Below are positions 1 through 6,417 of a DNA stretch of 18,500 nt, one piece after another (positions within the stretch are counted from its first letter, which is position 1; every line of letters begins with the position of its first letter). Made by a program: the position numbers and the translations under genes. Below the pieces are notes generated by a model. The model was not told the origin of the DNA. It ran no database searches and saw nothing but the letters and a program-made list of their open reading frames with translations. The stretch is from Bacteroidaceae bacterium (GTDB taxonomy: Bacteria; Bacteroidota; Bacteroidia; Bacteroidales; Bacteroidaceae). Where the stretch lies: assembly GCA_017472905.1 (NCBI GenBank), contig JAFUNW010000272.1:1-18500 (forward strand). Reading direction: 5' to 3'.

Positions 1-51
1 AAAGGAGCATTAAAAAATATTGGGACTCTAATACCTAATCATGATAATTAA
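1..51 (+). CDS. Possible 3' end of an upstream polysaccharide-locus gene (partial)
   Basis: The first reading frame is open from the window edge to a TAA at 49-51 and would encode the tail KGALKNIGTLIPNHDN. Frame 3 is also open, to a TAA at 36-38 (tail RSIKKYWDSNT), so the frame cannot be decided from so few codons. Genes in this block are tightly packed, so a preceding gene ending 27-40 bases before the glycosyltransferase start is expected. The sequence between it and the next ATG is AT-rich and contains a short AATTC-TTTTT-GAATT stem-loop at 61-75. No function can be assigned. Confidence 0.25.
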   Translation, partial: KGALKNIGTLIPNHDN

Positions 52-78
52 TACAATATTAATTCTTTTTGAATTCCC

Positions 79-1140
79 ATGACTAAAATTTTAATGTTCG
101 GTTCCACCCTTTCCACAAAGGGAGGTATGGTTTCTGTGGTCAAGAATTACCTTGGCTATAAGGATTGGGGAGAGTATAAGATTACTTATATACCCACTCA
201 TTTTGACGGGAACAAGCCATTGATGATGTTGCATTTTATGGTGAGGTATGTGCAAACTATAATCCTTGCCCTGTGTGGAAATTATAAAATAGCACATTTG
301 CATACAGCAGAAAGGGGAAGTTTCTGGCGAAAGGCGCTTTTGGCAAAGACGATGAAATGGTTCGGTATCAAGACCGTAATGCATCATCATGGGGCTGAGT
401 TTGAAGATTTTTATGCAAAATGTTCAGACAGTCAGAGGACGAGGATAACAAATGTGCTTGAAATGGTGGATGTCAATATCGTGTTGAGCAAAAGGCTTGT
501 GGGGATGATAAAGGACAAGGCGTCTAACGCCAAAGTGGAAGTGCTCTATAATGCGGTGGCTACTTATGAAGAGAATCCCTACAATGAATCGGCCAAGAAT
601 GTTCTGTTCTTGGGACGGTTGGGTGAACGCAAAGGGACTTTCGACCTGTTGGAATGTATTCACAGAATAGACAAGCAAATCGACAAGGAGGTAAAATTCT
701 ATCTTTGTGGAGATGGAGCAATCGAAGAGGTAAAACGGAAAATCGGGGAACTGAGGATTGGGCATCGGATTGCTCATGTCGGTTGGATTGACGGAGAGCA
801 GAAAAGAGAGTTTATGAAAAACACGATGCTCAACGTATTGCCTTCCTACAACGAAGGGCTTCCGATGACCATACTGGAAACTATGGCGTATGGCATTCCC
901 AACATCAGCACTCGGATAGCTTCTATCCCCGAAGTAATCACCGATGGAGAAAATGGTTTCTTGATAACTCCAGGGGATATAGAGGCATTGGAAAGCAGAA
1001 TGTTGACTCTGATAGAGGATAAGGAACTTCGGACTAGATTCAGTGAATCTTCTTACCGACTGGTATGTGACCGATTCTCTTTGAAAAACAATATAGAGAC
1101 ACTTAAAGAATATAACTGGAAAAAAGCGTTTAGTGTTTAG
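79..1140 (+). CDS. Glycosyltransferase family 4 (GT-B fold) of a surface polysaccharide locus
   Basis: This 353-residue protein is predicted to transfer a sugar from a nucleotide-sugar donor onto a growing lipid-linked polysaccharide repeat unit at the inner face of the cytoplasmic membrane. The N-terminus (FGSTLSTKGGMVSVVKNYL) has the glycine-rich acceptor-domain loop typical of GT4 enzymes. The C-terminal donor-binding half begins near residue 172 (NVLFLGRLGERKG) and contains the retaining-type EX7E motif in NEGLPMTILE, with Glu259 and Glu267. It is followed by AYGIPNISTRIASIPEVITDGENGFL, a typical GT4 nucleotide-sugar binding segment. The length is normal for the family and there is no signal peptide or membrane helix. 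The ATG at 79 is the only sensible start and no Shine-Dalgarno is visible, as is usual in Bacteroidetes. It lies 10 bases before the 84-residue ORF and just upstream of a GT26 gene, so all are probably cotranscribed. Donor and acceptor sugars cannot be read from the sequence. Confidence 0.9.
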   Translation: MTKILMFGSTLSTKGGMVSVVKNYLGYKDWGEYKITYIPTHFDGNKPLMMLHFMVRYVQTIILALCGNYKIAHLHTAERGSFWRKALLAKTMKWFGIKTVMHHHGAEFEDFYAKCSDSQRTRITNVLEMVDVNIVLSKRLVGMIKDKASNAKVEVLYNAVATYEENPYNESAKNVLFLGRLGERKGTFDLLECIHRIDKQIDKEVKFYLCGDGAIEEVKRKIGELRIGHRIAHVGWIDGEQKREFMKNTMLNVLPSYNEGLPMTILETMAYGIPNISTRIASIPEVITDGENGFLITPGDIEALESRMLTLIEDKELRTRFSESSYRLVCDRFSLKNNIETLKEYNWKKAFSV

Positions 1141-1150
1141 AATAAATAAT

Positions 1151-1405
1151 ATGAGTAATAGATTTGATTTCTTAGAGAGGCTAATCTCTCATGTGGAGGA
1201 AAAATGTTCCGAGTTCCTATCGAAATATGGTTTGAATAATGAATGGGATATTATAAAAGAAATGGCCGAGAAAGAAAAAAAGCAATCAGGTATAACAGCT
1301 TTTTTTGACGCTTTAACGAACGGAACAGTTGATAAAGTCGTAGAAAAGACGAATTCTACATACGATATAGTGAAAAACGATTTCTTGACACATTATTTCA
1401 AATAA
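1151..1405 (+). CDS. Small hypothetical protein between two glycosyltransferases
   Basis: The product has 84 residues, is rich in Glu and Lys, and is probably mostly alpha-helical. It has no signal peptide, no membrane helix and no motif that I recognise. The ATG at 1151 is preferred over an in-frame GTG at 1133, because the GTG lies inside the previous gene and adds only the residues VFRINN. The gene sits 10 bases after the GT4 stop and 6 bases before the GT26 start, so it is almost certainly translated from the polysaccharide transcript. That position suggests a role linked to polysaccharide assembly or its regulation, but this is inference from context only. Its base composition is more AT-rich than its neighbours, which fits a recently acquired cassette gene. 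Confidence 0.7.
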   Translation: MSNRFDFLERLISHVEEKCSEFLSKYGLNNEWDIIKEMAEKEKKQSGITAFFDALTNGTVDKVVEKTNSTYDIVKNDFLTHYFK

Positions 1406-1411
1406 AGTTTT

Positions 1412-2167
1412 ATGAGCAAAACTGTTCGCATTTTGAATGTGGATGTGTTGGCCATTACCCAACAGGAACTGTTGGAGCAGTTGAAGAAAGGGGTGCTCAT
1501 CACTCCGAACCTTGACCATTGCGTGAAACTGCAAAAGGACAAGGAGTTTTACGACTGTTATCAGCAAGCGGAATGGGTGGTGTGTGACAGCAAAATCCTT
1601 TATTTGTGTTCCAAACTATTACGTGGAGGTGGTTTTCCTGAAGCAATACCAGGCAGTAGTTTCTTTACGGCATTTTACCAATATCACAAAGATGACCCGA
1701 ACTGCCGTATCTTCTTATTAGGCGCAGCTGAAGGTGTGGCGAAGAAAGCAATGGAACGTATCAATGAGTCAGTAGGACGACAGATTGTAGTAGGTGCACA
1801 TTCTCCTTCGTATGGCTTTGAGAAGAGACCAAAGGAGTGTAACGAACTGATACGTATAGTCAATGAGAGTGGGGCCAATGTGGTGTTGGTAGGCGTGGGT
1901 GCTCCCAAGCAGGAGAAATGGATTATGAAGCATAAGTCACAGATGCCGGGTGTTGACATTTGGATGGCGCTTGGAGCAACTATAGATTTTGAGGCTGGTA
2001 ATATCCAACGTGCTCCGAAGATCTATCAGAAGTTAGCTATGGAATGGCTGTATCGTCTGCAAAAAGAACCGAAGCGGATGTATCAACGATACTTCAAAGA
2101 GGATTTGGTCTTCTTTTGGCACTTCCTGAAACAGTTACTTGGCACGTACAAAAATCCGTTTGCATAA
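1412..2167 (+). CDS. WecG/TagA/CpsF family (GT26) glycosyltransferase
   Basis: This 251-residue enzyme belongs to the family that adds the second sugar (for example ManNAc or ManNAcA) to an undecaprenyl-pyrophosphate-linked primer in capsule, ECA or wall teichoic acid synthesis. Family landmarks appear in order. TPNLDHCVKLQKD lies near residues 31-43. VVCDSKILYLCSKLL follows, with Asp59 in the position of the catalytic aspartate of TagA. Next come IPGSSFF, a Rossmann-like core with VGVGAPKQEKWI, and MALGATIDFEAGNIQRAPK. The C-terminal tail EWLYRLQKEPKRMYQRYFKED is Arg-rich; in TagA the equivalent appendage helps bind the membrane substrate. Length is normal. It is the last gene of the polysaccharide block on this strand, and it starts 6 bases after the preceding ORF. 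Its last 33 bases are overlapped by a small antisense ORF. The sugar transferred cannot be determined here. Confidence 0.92.
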   Translation: MSKTVRILNVDVLAITQQELLEQLKKGVLITPNLDHCVKLQKDKEFYDCYQQAEWVVCDSKILYLCSKLLRGGGFPEAIPGSSFFTAFYQYHKDDPNCRIFLLGAAEGVAKKAMERINESVGRQIVVGAHSPSYGFEKRPKECNELIRIVNESGANVVLVGVGAPKQEKWIMKHKSQMPGVDIWMALGATIDFEAGNIQRAPKIYQKLAMEWLYRLQKEPKRMYQRYFKEDLVFFWHFLKQLLGTYKNPFA

Positions 2168-2272
2168 AGTCCAAGCTTTATACAACAAGACAAACGGCAG
2201 GCTGAAGATAAAGACCGTCAGCCATACGATGCCGTTGAGTAGTAATAGCAAAATAGCATTCAAGCGTTTCAT
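2135..2272 (-). CDS. Possible small membrane peptide, antisense to the GT26 3' end
   Basis: Reading the minus strand from the ATG at 2272 to the TAA at 2137-2135 gives 45 residues. These are a short basic start (MKRLN), a strongly hydrophobic run covering about residues 6-31 (AILLLLLNGIVWLTVFIFSL and onward), and a basic end (CKRIFVRAK). This is the architecture of a single-pass small membrane protein, positive at both ends. The last 33 bases overlap the GT26 gene on the opposite strand; the rest is otherwise unassigned. A TATATTTG sequence (Bacteroides -7 type) ends only 4 bases before the ATG, within the adjacent palindrome, so any transcript from it would be almost leaderless. Translation is unproven. 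A hydrophobic run can arise by chance in AT-rich DNA, but one uninterrupted by charges with a good ATG is suggestive. Confidence 0.45.
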   Translation of the reverse strand: MKRLNAILLLLLNGIVWLTVFIFSLPFVLLYKAWTLCKRIFVRAK

Positions 2273-2276
2273 GCTG

Positions 2277-2325
2277 CAAATATACTCATATTTTTCATCG
2301 GCAATGAAAAATATGAGTATATTTG
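2277..2325. repeat. 49-bp near-perfect palindrome, possible bidirectional terminator or regulatory element
   Basis: Two 22-base arms (2277-2298 and 2304-2325) are exact reverse complements around the 5-base loop CGGCA. The outer end of each arm reads TATATTTG when read outward, which matches the Bacteroides -7 consensus TAnnTTTG, so the element carries one such box in each direction. On the + strand it is followed by TTTTC and a second TATATTTG at 2331-2338. It lies 110 bases after the GT26 stop, so it may end the polysaccharide transcript. No convincing -33 TTTG lies 19-21 bases from either box. AT-rich stems like this are atypical for a terminator. Alternative roles are a binding site for a dimeric regulator or a remnant of a mobile element. 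Confidence 0.6.
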
Positions 2326-2373
2326 TTTTCTATATTTGTGTGGATTTTTAAAGAACGTCATTGTTTAATCTAG

Positions 2374-2395
2374 TGCAAATAAAGGAGGATTTGCA
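2374..2395 (+). other. Small hairpin displaying a Shine-Dalgarno-like loop
   Basis: TGCAAAT (2374-2380) and ATTTGCA (2389-2395) form a perfect 7-bp stem around the 8-base loop AAAGGAGG. That loop is complementary to the conserved 3' end of bacterial 16S rRNA (CCUCCUUU). No ATG follows at a usable distance, so it does not appear to serve a gene. It may be coincidental. Confidence 0.35.
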
Positions 2396-2572
2396 GCAAC
2401 TGTTTTTCATTATCAAAATAGATTAAGATCCATTAGGAAATACAACAAAAATATCTATCTTTTGCCACACGAAATCCAAAGTATGTAAACAATGAAACTC
2501 TCGGAATCAACAATAGCTTATGATTCTGTGTCACTCTAACAACAGAAATTCTGATTGGTGGAGACTATTAAT

Positions 2573-2689
2573 ATGGAAAATCGTATCATGAAATTGCAGC
2601 AATGTTTGGATTTATTGCAGAATGATGACGAGGAGATGGTATTGCAAGAGGAGGATTTCTTGGAGGAGAACAATTCTTTTTCCGGATAA
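2573..2689 (+). CDS. Doubtful 38-residue acidic ORF, possibly a gene remnant
   Basis: ATG at 2573 to TAA at 2687-2689 encodes MENRIMKLQQCLDLLQNDDE followed by an acidic end rich in Glu and terminating NNSFSG. A GGAG lies about 9 bases before the ATG, which is unusual for this genome type and gives slight support for translation. The first 20 residues could form an amphipathic helix. I recognise no family. It could equally be the surviving end of a decayed gene, since in-frame codons continue for 12 more residues after the stop. Confidence 0.25.
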   Translation: MENRIMKLQQCLDLLQNDDEEMVLQEEDFLEENNSFSG

Positions 2690-2753
2690 TTGTTTATTGG
2701 AAGGGATGAGTCGCTTTTGCAGAAATAAGTAAAAAGGGCTTATGGCAAAAGGG

Positions 2754-3293
2754 TCACTTTTCAAGTATGAACAAACCTCTCATAAAATCGGTATATGCTT
2801 CAGACAGTTCTTCCAATGATTTTCCTGAGGTCGGAGCATTATATAAACTGTGTGCTTTATTTCGCAGTTCGGTAATGCATTCTTCTGTTGTTGTTGGTTG
2901 GGGTAAAATCTTTGCGTAATAATCTATAATTCTGCATTTAGATTTTATCAGTAGGGAGATTTGGTTGTTATTTTCGTTATTCATATTGTACTGCGAAAAT
3001 AACTTGGCGATATCTTCATAAGATGAGGTTATTCGGTCTATACATTTTTCCCTTTTGTTGTTTTCTTGTTCGTCTTTACTTATTGCAACATTTATGGAAT
3101 TGCATATTTCGCTTACTTTGACTGAAAACAATATTGCGAATATTGCTACAATAACGGAGCATACTCCTCCGATGTAATCTCCAAAATTTCCCCAATCATT
3201 TGAATCTTCACTTAATCCGTTGTGAAATTTCATGAAATAGAGGGAGAGGGAAAGGAATATAAAGAGGAAAAGTCTTATAAAATATTTCTTCAT
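2754..3293 (-). CDS. Two-helix membrane protein, N-terminus like putative phage abortive-infection proteins
   Basis: The 179-residue product starts MKKYFIRLFLFIFLSLSLYF, a membrane helix at about residues 5-22. A short loop leads to NDWGNFGDYIGG, and then a second helix (VCSVIVAIFAILFSV, about 44-60). The rest (about 65-179) is charged, probably cytoplasmic and alpha-helical, with coiled-coil character (KDEQENNKREKCIDRITSSY). The helix - WGxFGDxxGG - helix layout is, to my knowledge, characteristic of the putative phage abortive infection (AbiC-like) group, whose members are usually longer. Here only a short helical tail follows, so this is a shortened relative or another protein sharing the membrane module. 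Gene and flanks are AT-rich. It stands alone, separated by 175 bases from ppdK on the same strand. No TAnnTTTG promoter is evident directly upstream. The function is inferred, not shown. Confidence 0.75.
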   Translation of the reverse strand: MKKYFIRLFLFIFLSLSLYFMKFHNGLSEDSNDWGNFGDYIGGVCSVIVAIFAILFSVKVSEICNSINVAISKDEQENNKREKCIDRITSSYEDIAKLFSQYNMNNENNNQISLLIKSKCRIIDYYAKILPQPTTTEECITELRNKAHSLYNAPTSGKSLEELSEAYTDFMRGLFILEK

Positions 3294-3408
3294 CGTATTG
3301 TTTAACTTTTTTATAACACCGTTGTCAAAACACGCTAACTATTGTACAACATTTGCGTTCATTCTGCTCATTTATCGTGCGTAATGCACGCAGGTTCATT
3401 ATATAATA

Positions 3409-3447
3409 TAGGCGGTAAGCCTTTGAAAATGAAAAGCCCACCGCCTA
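3409..3447 (-). terminator. Stem-loop after ppdK, probable transcription end
   Basis: On the minus strand the sequence TAGGCGGTGGGCTTTT, loop CATTTTC, AAAGGCTTACCGCCTA folds into a 16-bp stem with a 7-base loop, starting about 21 bases after the ppdK stop. Three of the pairs are G-U wobbles in the minus-strand RNA but would be A-C mismatches in the plus-strand RNA. Selection therefore appears to act on the ppdK transcript. No long U-tract follows. A second small stem (CGTGC/GCACG, 3376-3390) lies just beyond. Confidence 0.7.
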
Positions 3448-3468
3448 ATTAGTTAAGTATCAAGTATA

Positions 3469-6195
3469 TTACTTTTCACTTTCCACAGCAGCCTGCGCAG
3501 CAGCCAAACGTGCGATGGGCACGCGGAACGGTGAACAGCTGACGTAGTTCAAACCTACCTTGTGGCAGAACTTCACTGAAGATGGTTCTCCTCCGTGCTC
3601 GCCACAAATACCGCACTTCAATTCCGGACGAACTGAACGGCCTTTGTTTACAGCCATTTCTACTAACTGGCCTACTCCATTCTGGTCGAGTACTTGGAAG
3701 GGGTCTACCTTCAAGATTTTCTTTTCCAAATATACAGGCAAGAAGGAAGCAATGTCATCGCGAGAGTAACCGAATGTCATCTGAGTTAAGTCGTTTGTAC
3801 CGAATGAGAAGTATTCTGCGCGTGAAGCAATGCGATTAGCAGTCAAGGCAGCACGCGGGATTTCAATCATTGTACCTACTTTGAATTCGATTTCTACGCC
3901 TTCTTCAGCAAACAAGGCTGCAGCTTCTGAACGAATTACGGTCTCTTGTGCTTCAAACTCGTATAAGATACCGGTCAACGGAACCATGATTTCCGGCATT
4001 GGGTTTCCACCTTCTTTCTTCAATTGAATGGCTGCACCCAAGATAGCGCGTGTCTGCATCTGTGTAATTTCCGGATAGGTATTACCCAAACGGCAACCGC
4101 GATGACCTAACATCGGATTTGCTTCGCAGAGGCTTTCTACACGTTGACGGATGTATTCAACGGTTACACCCATTGCTTTGGCCATTTCTTCCTGACCTTT
4201 CAAATCGTGGGGTACAAACTCATGCAAAGGAGGATCGAGCAAACGTACGTTCACCGGACATCCGTCCATTGCCTTGAAGATTCCGTAGAAGTCAGCTTGC
4301 TGATAGGGCAACAGTTTTGCCAATGCTTTTTTGCGGCCTTCTGCGTCTTGTGAGAGAATCATTTCGCGCATGGCTACAATCTTCTCTGCTTCGAAGAACA
4401 TGTGCTCTGTACGGCAAAGTCCGATACCTACGGCTCCGAAATTACGAGCTACTTGTGCATCATGCGGAGTGTCGGCATTGGTACGTACTACCAATTTGGT
4501 ATATTTTTCACAAAGAGCCATCAAGTCTGCGAAATCTCCGGATACTTCGGCTGCATTGGTTTCTACCTTACCGTTGTAAATTTCACCGGTTGTTCCATTC
4601 AAAGAGATGAAATCGCCTTCTTTCAGGAGTACGCCATCTACTTCTACGGTGCGTGCTTTGTAATCTACGTTCAATGCGCCGGCACCGGAAACGCAACATT
4701 TACCCATACCGCGAGCTACTACGGCAGCATGAGAGGTCATACCACCACGAGCTGTCAAGATACCTTCTGCTACGGCCATACCTGCCAAGTCTTCCGGTGA
4801 AGTTTCAATACGAACCATGATTACTTTCTTTCCATCTTCAGCCCATTTTGCAGCATCATCGGCAAAGAATACGATTTGACCGCATGCTGCACCCGGAGAT
4901 GCAGGAAGACCGCGTGTCAACACCTTAGCACCGGCAAGAGCTTTCTTGTCAAATACGGGGTGCAACAATTCATCGAGTTTGTTGGGCTCACAACGGAGAA
5001 GGGCTGTCTTCTCATCAATCATTCCTTGACGAAGAAGGTCCATAGCTATCTTCACCATAGCAGCACCGGTACGTTTACCGTTACGAGTTTGGAGGAACCA
5101 AAGTTTTCCTTCTTGAACAGTAAACTCCATATCTTGCATATCCTTATAGTGGTTTTCCAATTTGGTTTGAAGTTCATCCAGTTCTTTGTAGATTTCAGGC
5201 ATAGCTTCTTCCATAGAAGGATATTTGGCAACGCGTTCTTCTTCGCTGATACCGGCACGTTCAGCCCAACGTTGTGAACCGATCTTGGTGATTTGTTGTG
5301 GAGTACGGATACCGGCTACAACGTCTTCACCTTGTGCATTAATCAAATATTCTCCATTGAACAGGTCTTCTCCGTTTCCGGCATCGCGGCTAAAGCAAAC
5401 TCCGGTTGCAGAGGTTTCACCCATGTTTCCGAATACCATAGCTTGTACGTTTACGACTGTACCCCACTCGGCAGGAATTCCTTCCATCTTACGATACAAG
5501 ATGGCGCGTTCGTTCATCCAAGAGTCGAACACAGCACAGATGGCTCCCCACAACTGTTCGTAAGAATCGGTCGGGAAGTCTTTGCCGGTTTGTTCTTTTA
5601 CTGCTGCTTTGAATTTAGCTACCAATTCCTTCAGGTCTTCTACTTCCAGCTCGTTGTCCAATTTAACGCCTTTGGCTTCTTTTACCTCTTCGATAATGGC
5701 TTCAAACGGATCGATATCTTCTTTGTTTACCGGTTTCATACCCAACACTACGTCTCCATACATTTGTACGAAACGGCGATATGAATCCCATGCAAAACGG
5801 GCATTGCCTGTCTTGCGAATCATTCCTTCTACGACTTCGTCATTCAATCCAAGATTCAAGATGGTATCCATCATTCCCGGCATGGAAGCACGAGCTCCTG
5901 AACGTACTGAAACCAACAGGGGATTTTCTGTATCGCCAAACTTTGAGTTCATCAAAGTTTCAATGTTTGCCACAGCTTTCAGCACATCGTCTTTCAACAA
6001 GGCTACTACTTTCTCTTTTCCTTCTGCGTAGTATTCATTACATACATCTGTAGTAATGGTAAATCCGGGAGGAACCGGCACACCAATAAGGTTCATTTCT
6101 GCCAAGTTTGCACCTTTACCACCTAACAGATTTCGCATGTCCGCTTTTCCTTCGGCTAGTCCGTTGCCGAAAGTATAGACTCTTTTTTCACTCAT
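3469..6195 (-). CDS. ppdK: Pyruvate, phosphate dikinase
   Basis: This cytosolic enzyme interconverts pyruvate + ATP + phosphate and PEP + AMP + pyrophosphate. In anaerobes such as Bacteroidales it links PEP and pyruvate in glycolysis and gluconeogenesis. The 908 residues follow the family order. The N-terminal ATP-grasp nucleotide-binding domain includes NLLGGKGANLAEMNLIGVPV near residues 22-41 and SVRSGARASMPGMMDTILNL. The central swivelling phosphohistidine domain has GGMTSHAAVVARG, with the catalytic His at about residue 489 next to the Thr that regulatory proteins phosphorylate in plants. The C-terminal TIM-barrel PEP/pyruvate domain has GLCRTEHMFF, FGTNDLTQMTFGYSRDD and CGICGEHGG with the catalytic Cys at about residue 864. 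Length is slightly above the 874 residues of the Clostridium symbiosum enzyme. It is monocistronic, divergent from rlmD, with its own promoter and 3' stem-loop. Codon usage is more GC-balanced than the accessory genes nearby, as expected for an abundant core enzyme. Confidence 0.98.
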   Translation of the reverse strand: MSEKRVYTFGNGLAEGKADMRNLLGGKGANLAEMNLIGVPVPPGFTITTDVCNEYYAEGKEKVVALLKDDVLKAVANIETLMNSKFGDTENPLLVSVRSGARASMPGMMDTILNLGLNDEVVEGMIRKTGNARFAWDSYRRFVQMYGDVVLGMKPVNKEDIDPFEAIIEEVKEAKGVKLDNELEVEDLKELVAKFKAAVKEQTGKDFPTDSYEQLWGAICAVFDSWMNERAILYRKMEGIPAEWGTVVNVQAMVFGNMGETSATGVCFSRDAGNGEDLFNGEYLINAQGEDVVAGIRTPQQITKIGSQRWAERAGISEEERVAKYPSMEEAMPEIYKELDELQTKLENHYKDMQDMEFTVQEGKLWFLQTRNGKRTGAAMVKIAMDLLRQGMIDEKTALLRCEPNKLDELLHPVFDKKALAGAKVLTRGLPASPGAACGQIVFFADDAAKWAEDGKKVIMVRIETSPEDLAGMAVAEGILTARGGMTSHAAVVARGMGKCCVSGAGALNVDYKARTVEVDGVLLKEGDFISLNGTTGEIYNGKVETNAAEVSGDFADLMALCEKYTKLVVRTNADTPHDAQVARNFGAVGIGLCRTEHMFFEAEKIVAMREMILSQDAEGRKKALAKLLPYQQADFYGIFKAMDGCPVNVRLLDPPLHEFVPHDLKGQEEMAKAMGVTVEYIRQRVESLCEANPMLGHRGCRLGNTYPEITQMQTRAILGAAIQLKKEGGNPMPEIMVPLTGILYEFEAQETVIRSEAAALFAEEGVEIEFKVGTMIEIPRAALTANRIASRAEYFSFGTNDLTQMTFGYSRDDIASFLPVYLEKKILKVDPFQVLDQNGVGQLVEMAVNKGRSVRPELKCGICGEHGGEPSSVKFCHKVGLNYVSCSPFRVPIARLAAAQAAVESEK

Positions 6196-6248
6196 TTTTA
6201 ACTAATCTTTAGAGTTAATGATAATAAACTTAAATGTATTAATGACCG

Positions 6249-6279
6249 CAAAGCTATATAAAAAAGACGAATCTCTAAA
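6249..6279 (-). promoter_or_regulatory. Predicted ppdK promoter
   Basis: On the minus strand TAGCTTTG (6256-6249) matches the Bacteroides -7 element TAnnTTTG exactly. TTTA (6279-6276), 19 bases further upstream, matches three of four bases of the -33 TTTG. This gives a leader of roughly 45-50 bases before the ATG at 6195. Confidence 0.6.
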
Positions 6280-6383
6280 ATAATTACGCACAAAAATCAC
6301 ATGAAAAGCATCGCATTCTTCATTTTAGTTGCGTAGAGAAACTTTTTATCTCTTCTTTATCGAAAGAATAAAATAAAAAGTAG

Positions 6384-6391
6384 TAAATTTG
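6384..6391 (+). promoter_or_regulatory. Predicted -7 promoter element of the rlmD operon
   Basis: TAAATTTG fits TAnnTTTG exactly and ends 26 bases before the rlmD ATG at 6418. No clear TTTG lies 19-21 bases upstream, so only the -7 box is supported. The 222-base divergent gap between ppdK and rlmD thus appears to hold one promoter for each direction. Confidence 0.5.
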
Positions 6392-6417
6392 CCACAAATT
6401 TATTAGATTGACCAAGA

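Larger units (their letters stand above)
2326..2753. other. AT-rich intergenic stretch with no confident gene
   Basis: This stretch lies between the palindrome and the stop of the minus-strand membrane-protein gene. Apart from the small hairpin at 2374-2395 and the 38-codon ORF at 2573-2689, I see only very short ORFs (15-20 codons) that look random. One weak stem, GAATCA/TGATTC, lies at 2504-2526. There is no recognisable tRNA, transposase fragment or attachment site. Its composition fits decayed accessory DNA at the end of the polysaccharide locus. Confidence 0.6.

Noticed and set aside
2278..2324. Invertible capsule promoter
   Set aside because: Invertible promoters have inverted repeats separated by a promoter-length segment of over 100 bases; here the arms are 5 bases apart and no recombinase gene is in the window.
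2168..2753. Insertion sequence or prophage remnant
   Set aside because: No transposase or integrase fragment, terminal repeats or target duplication could be found.
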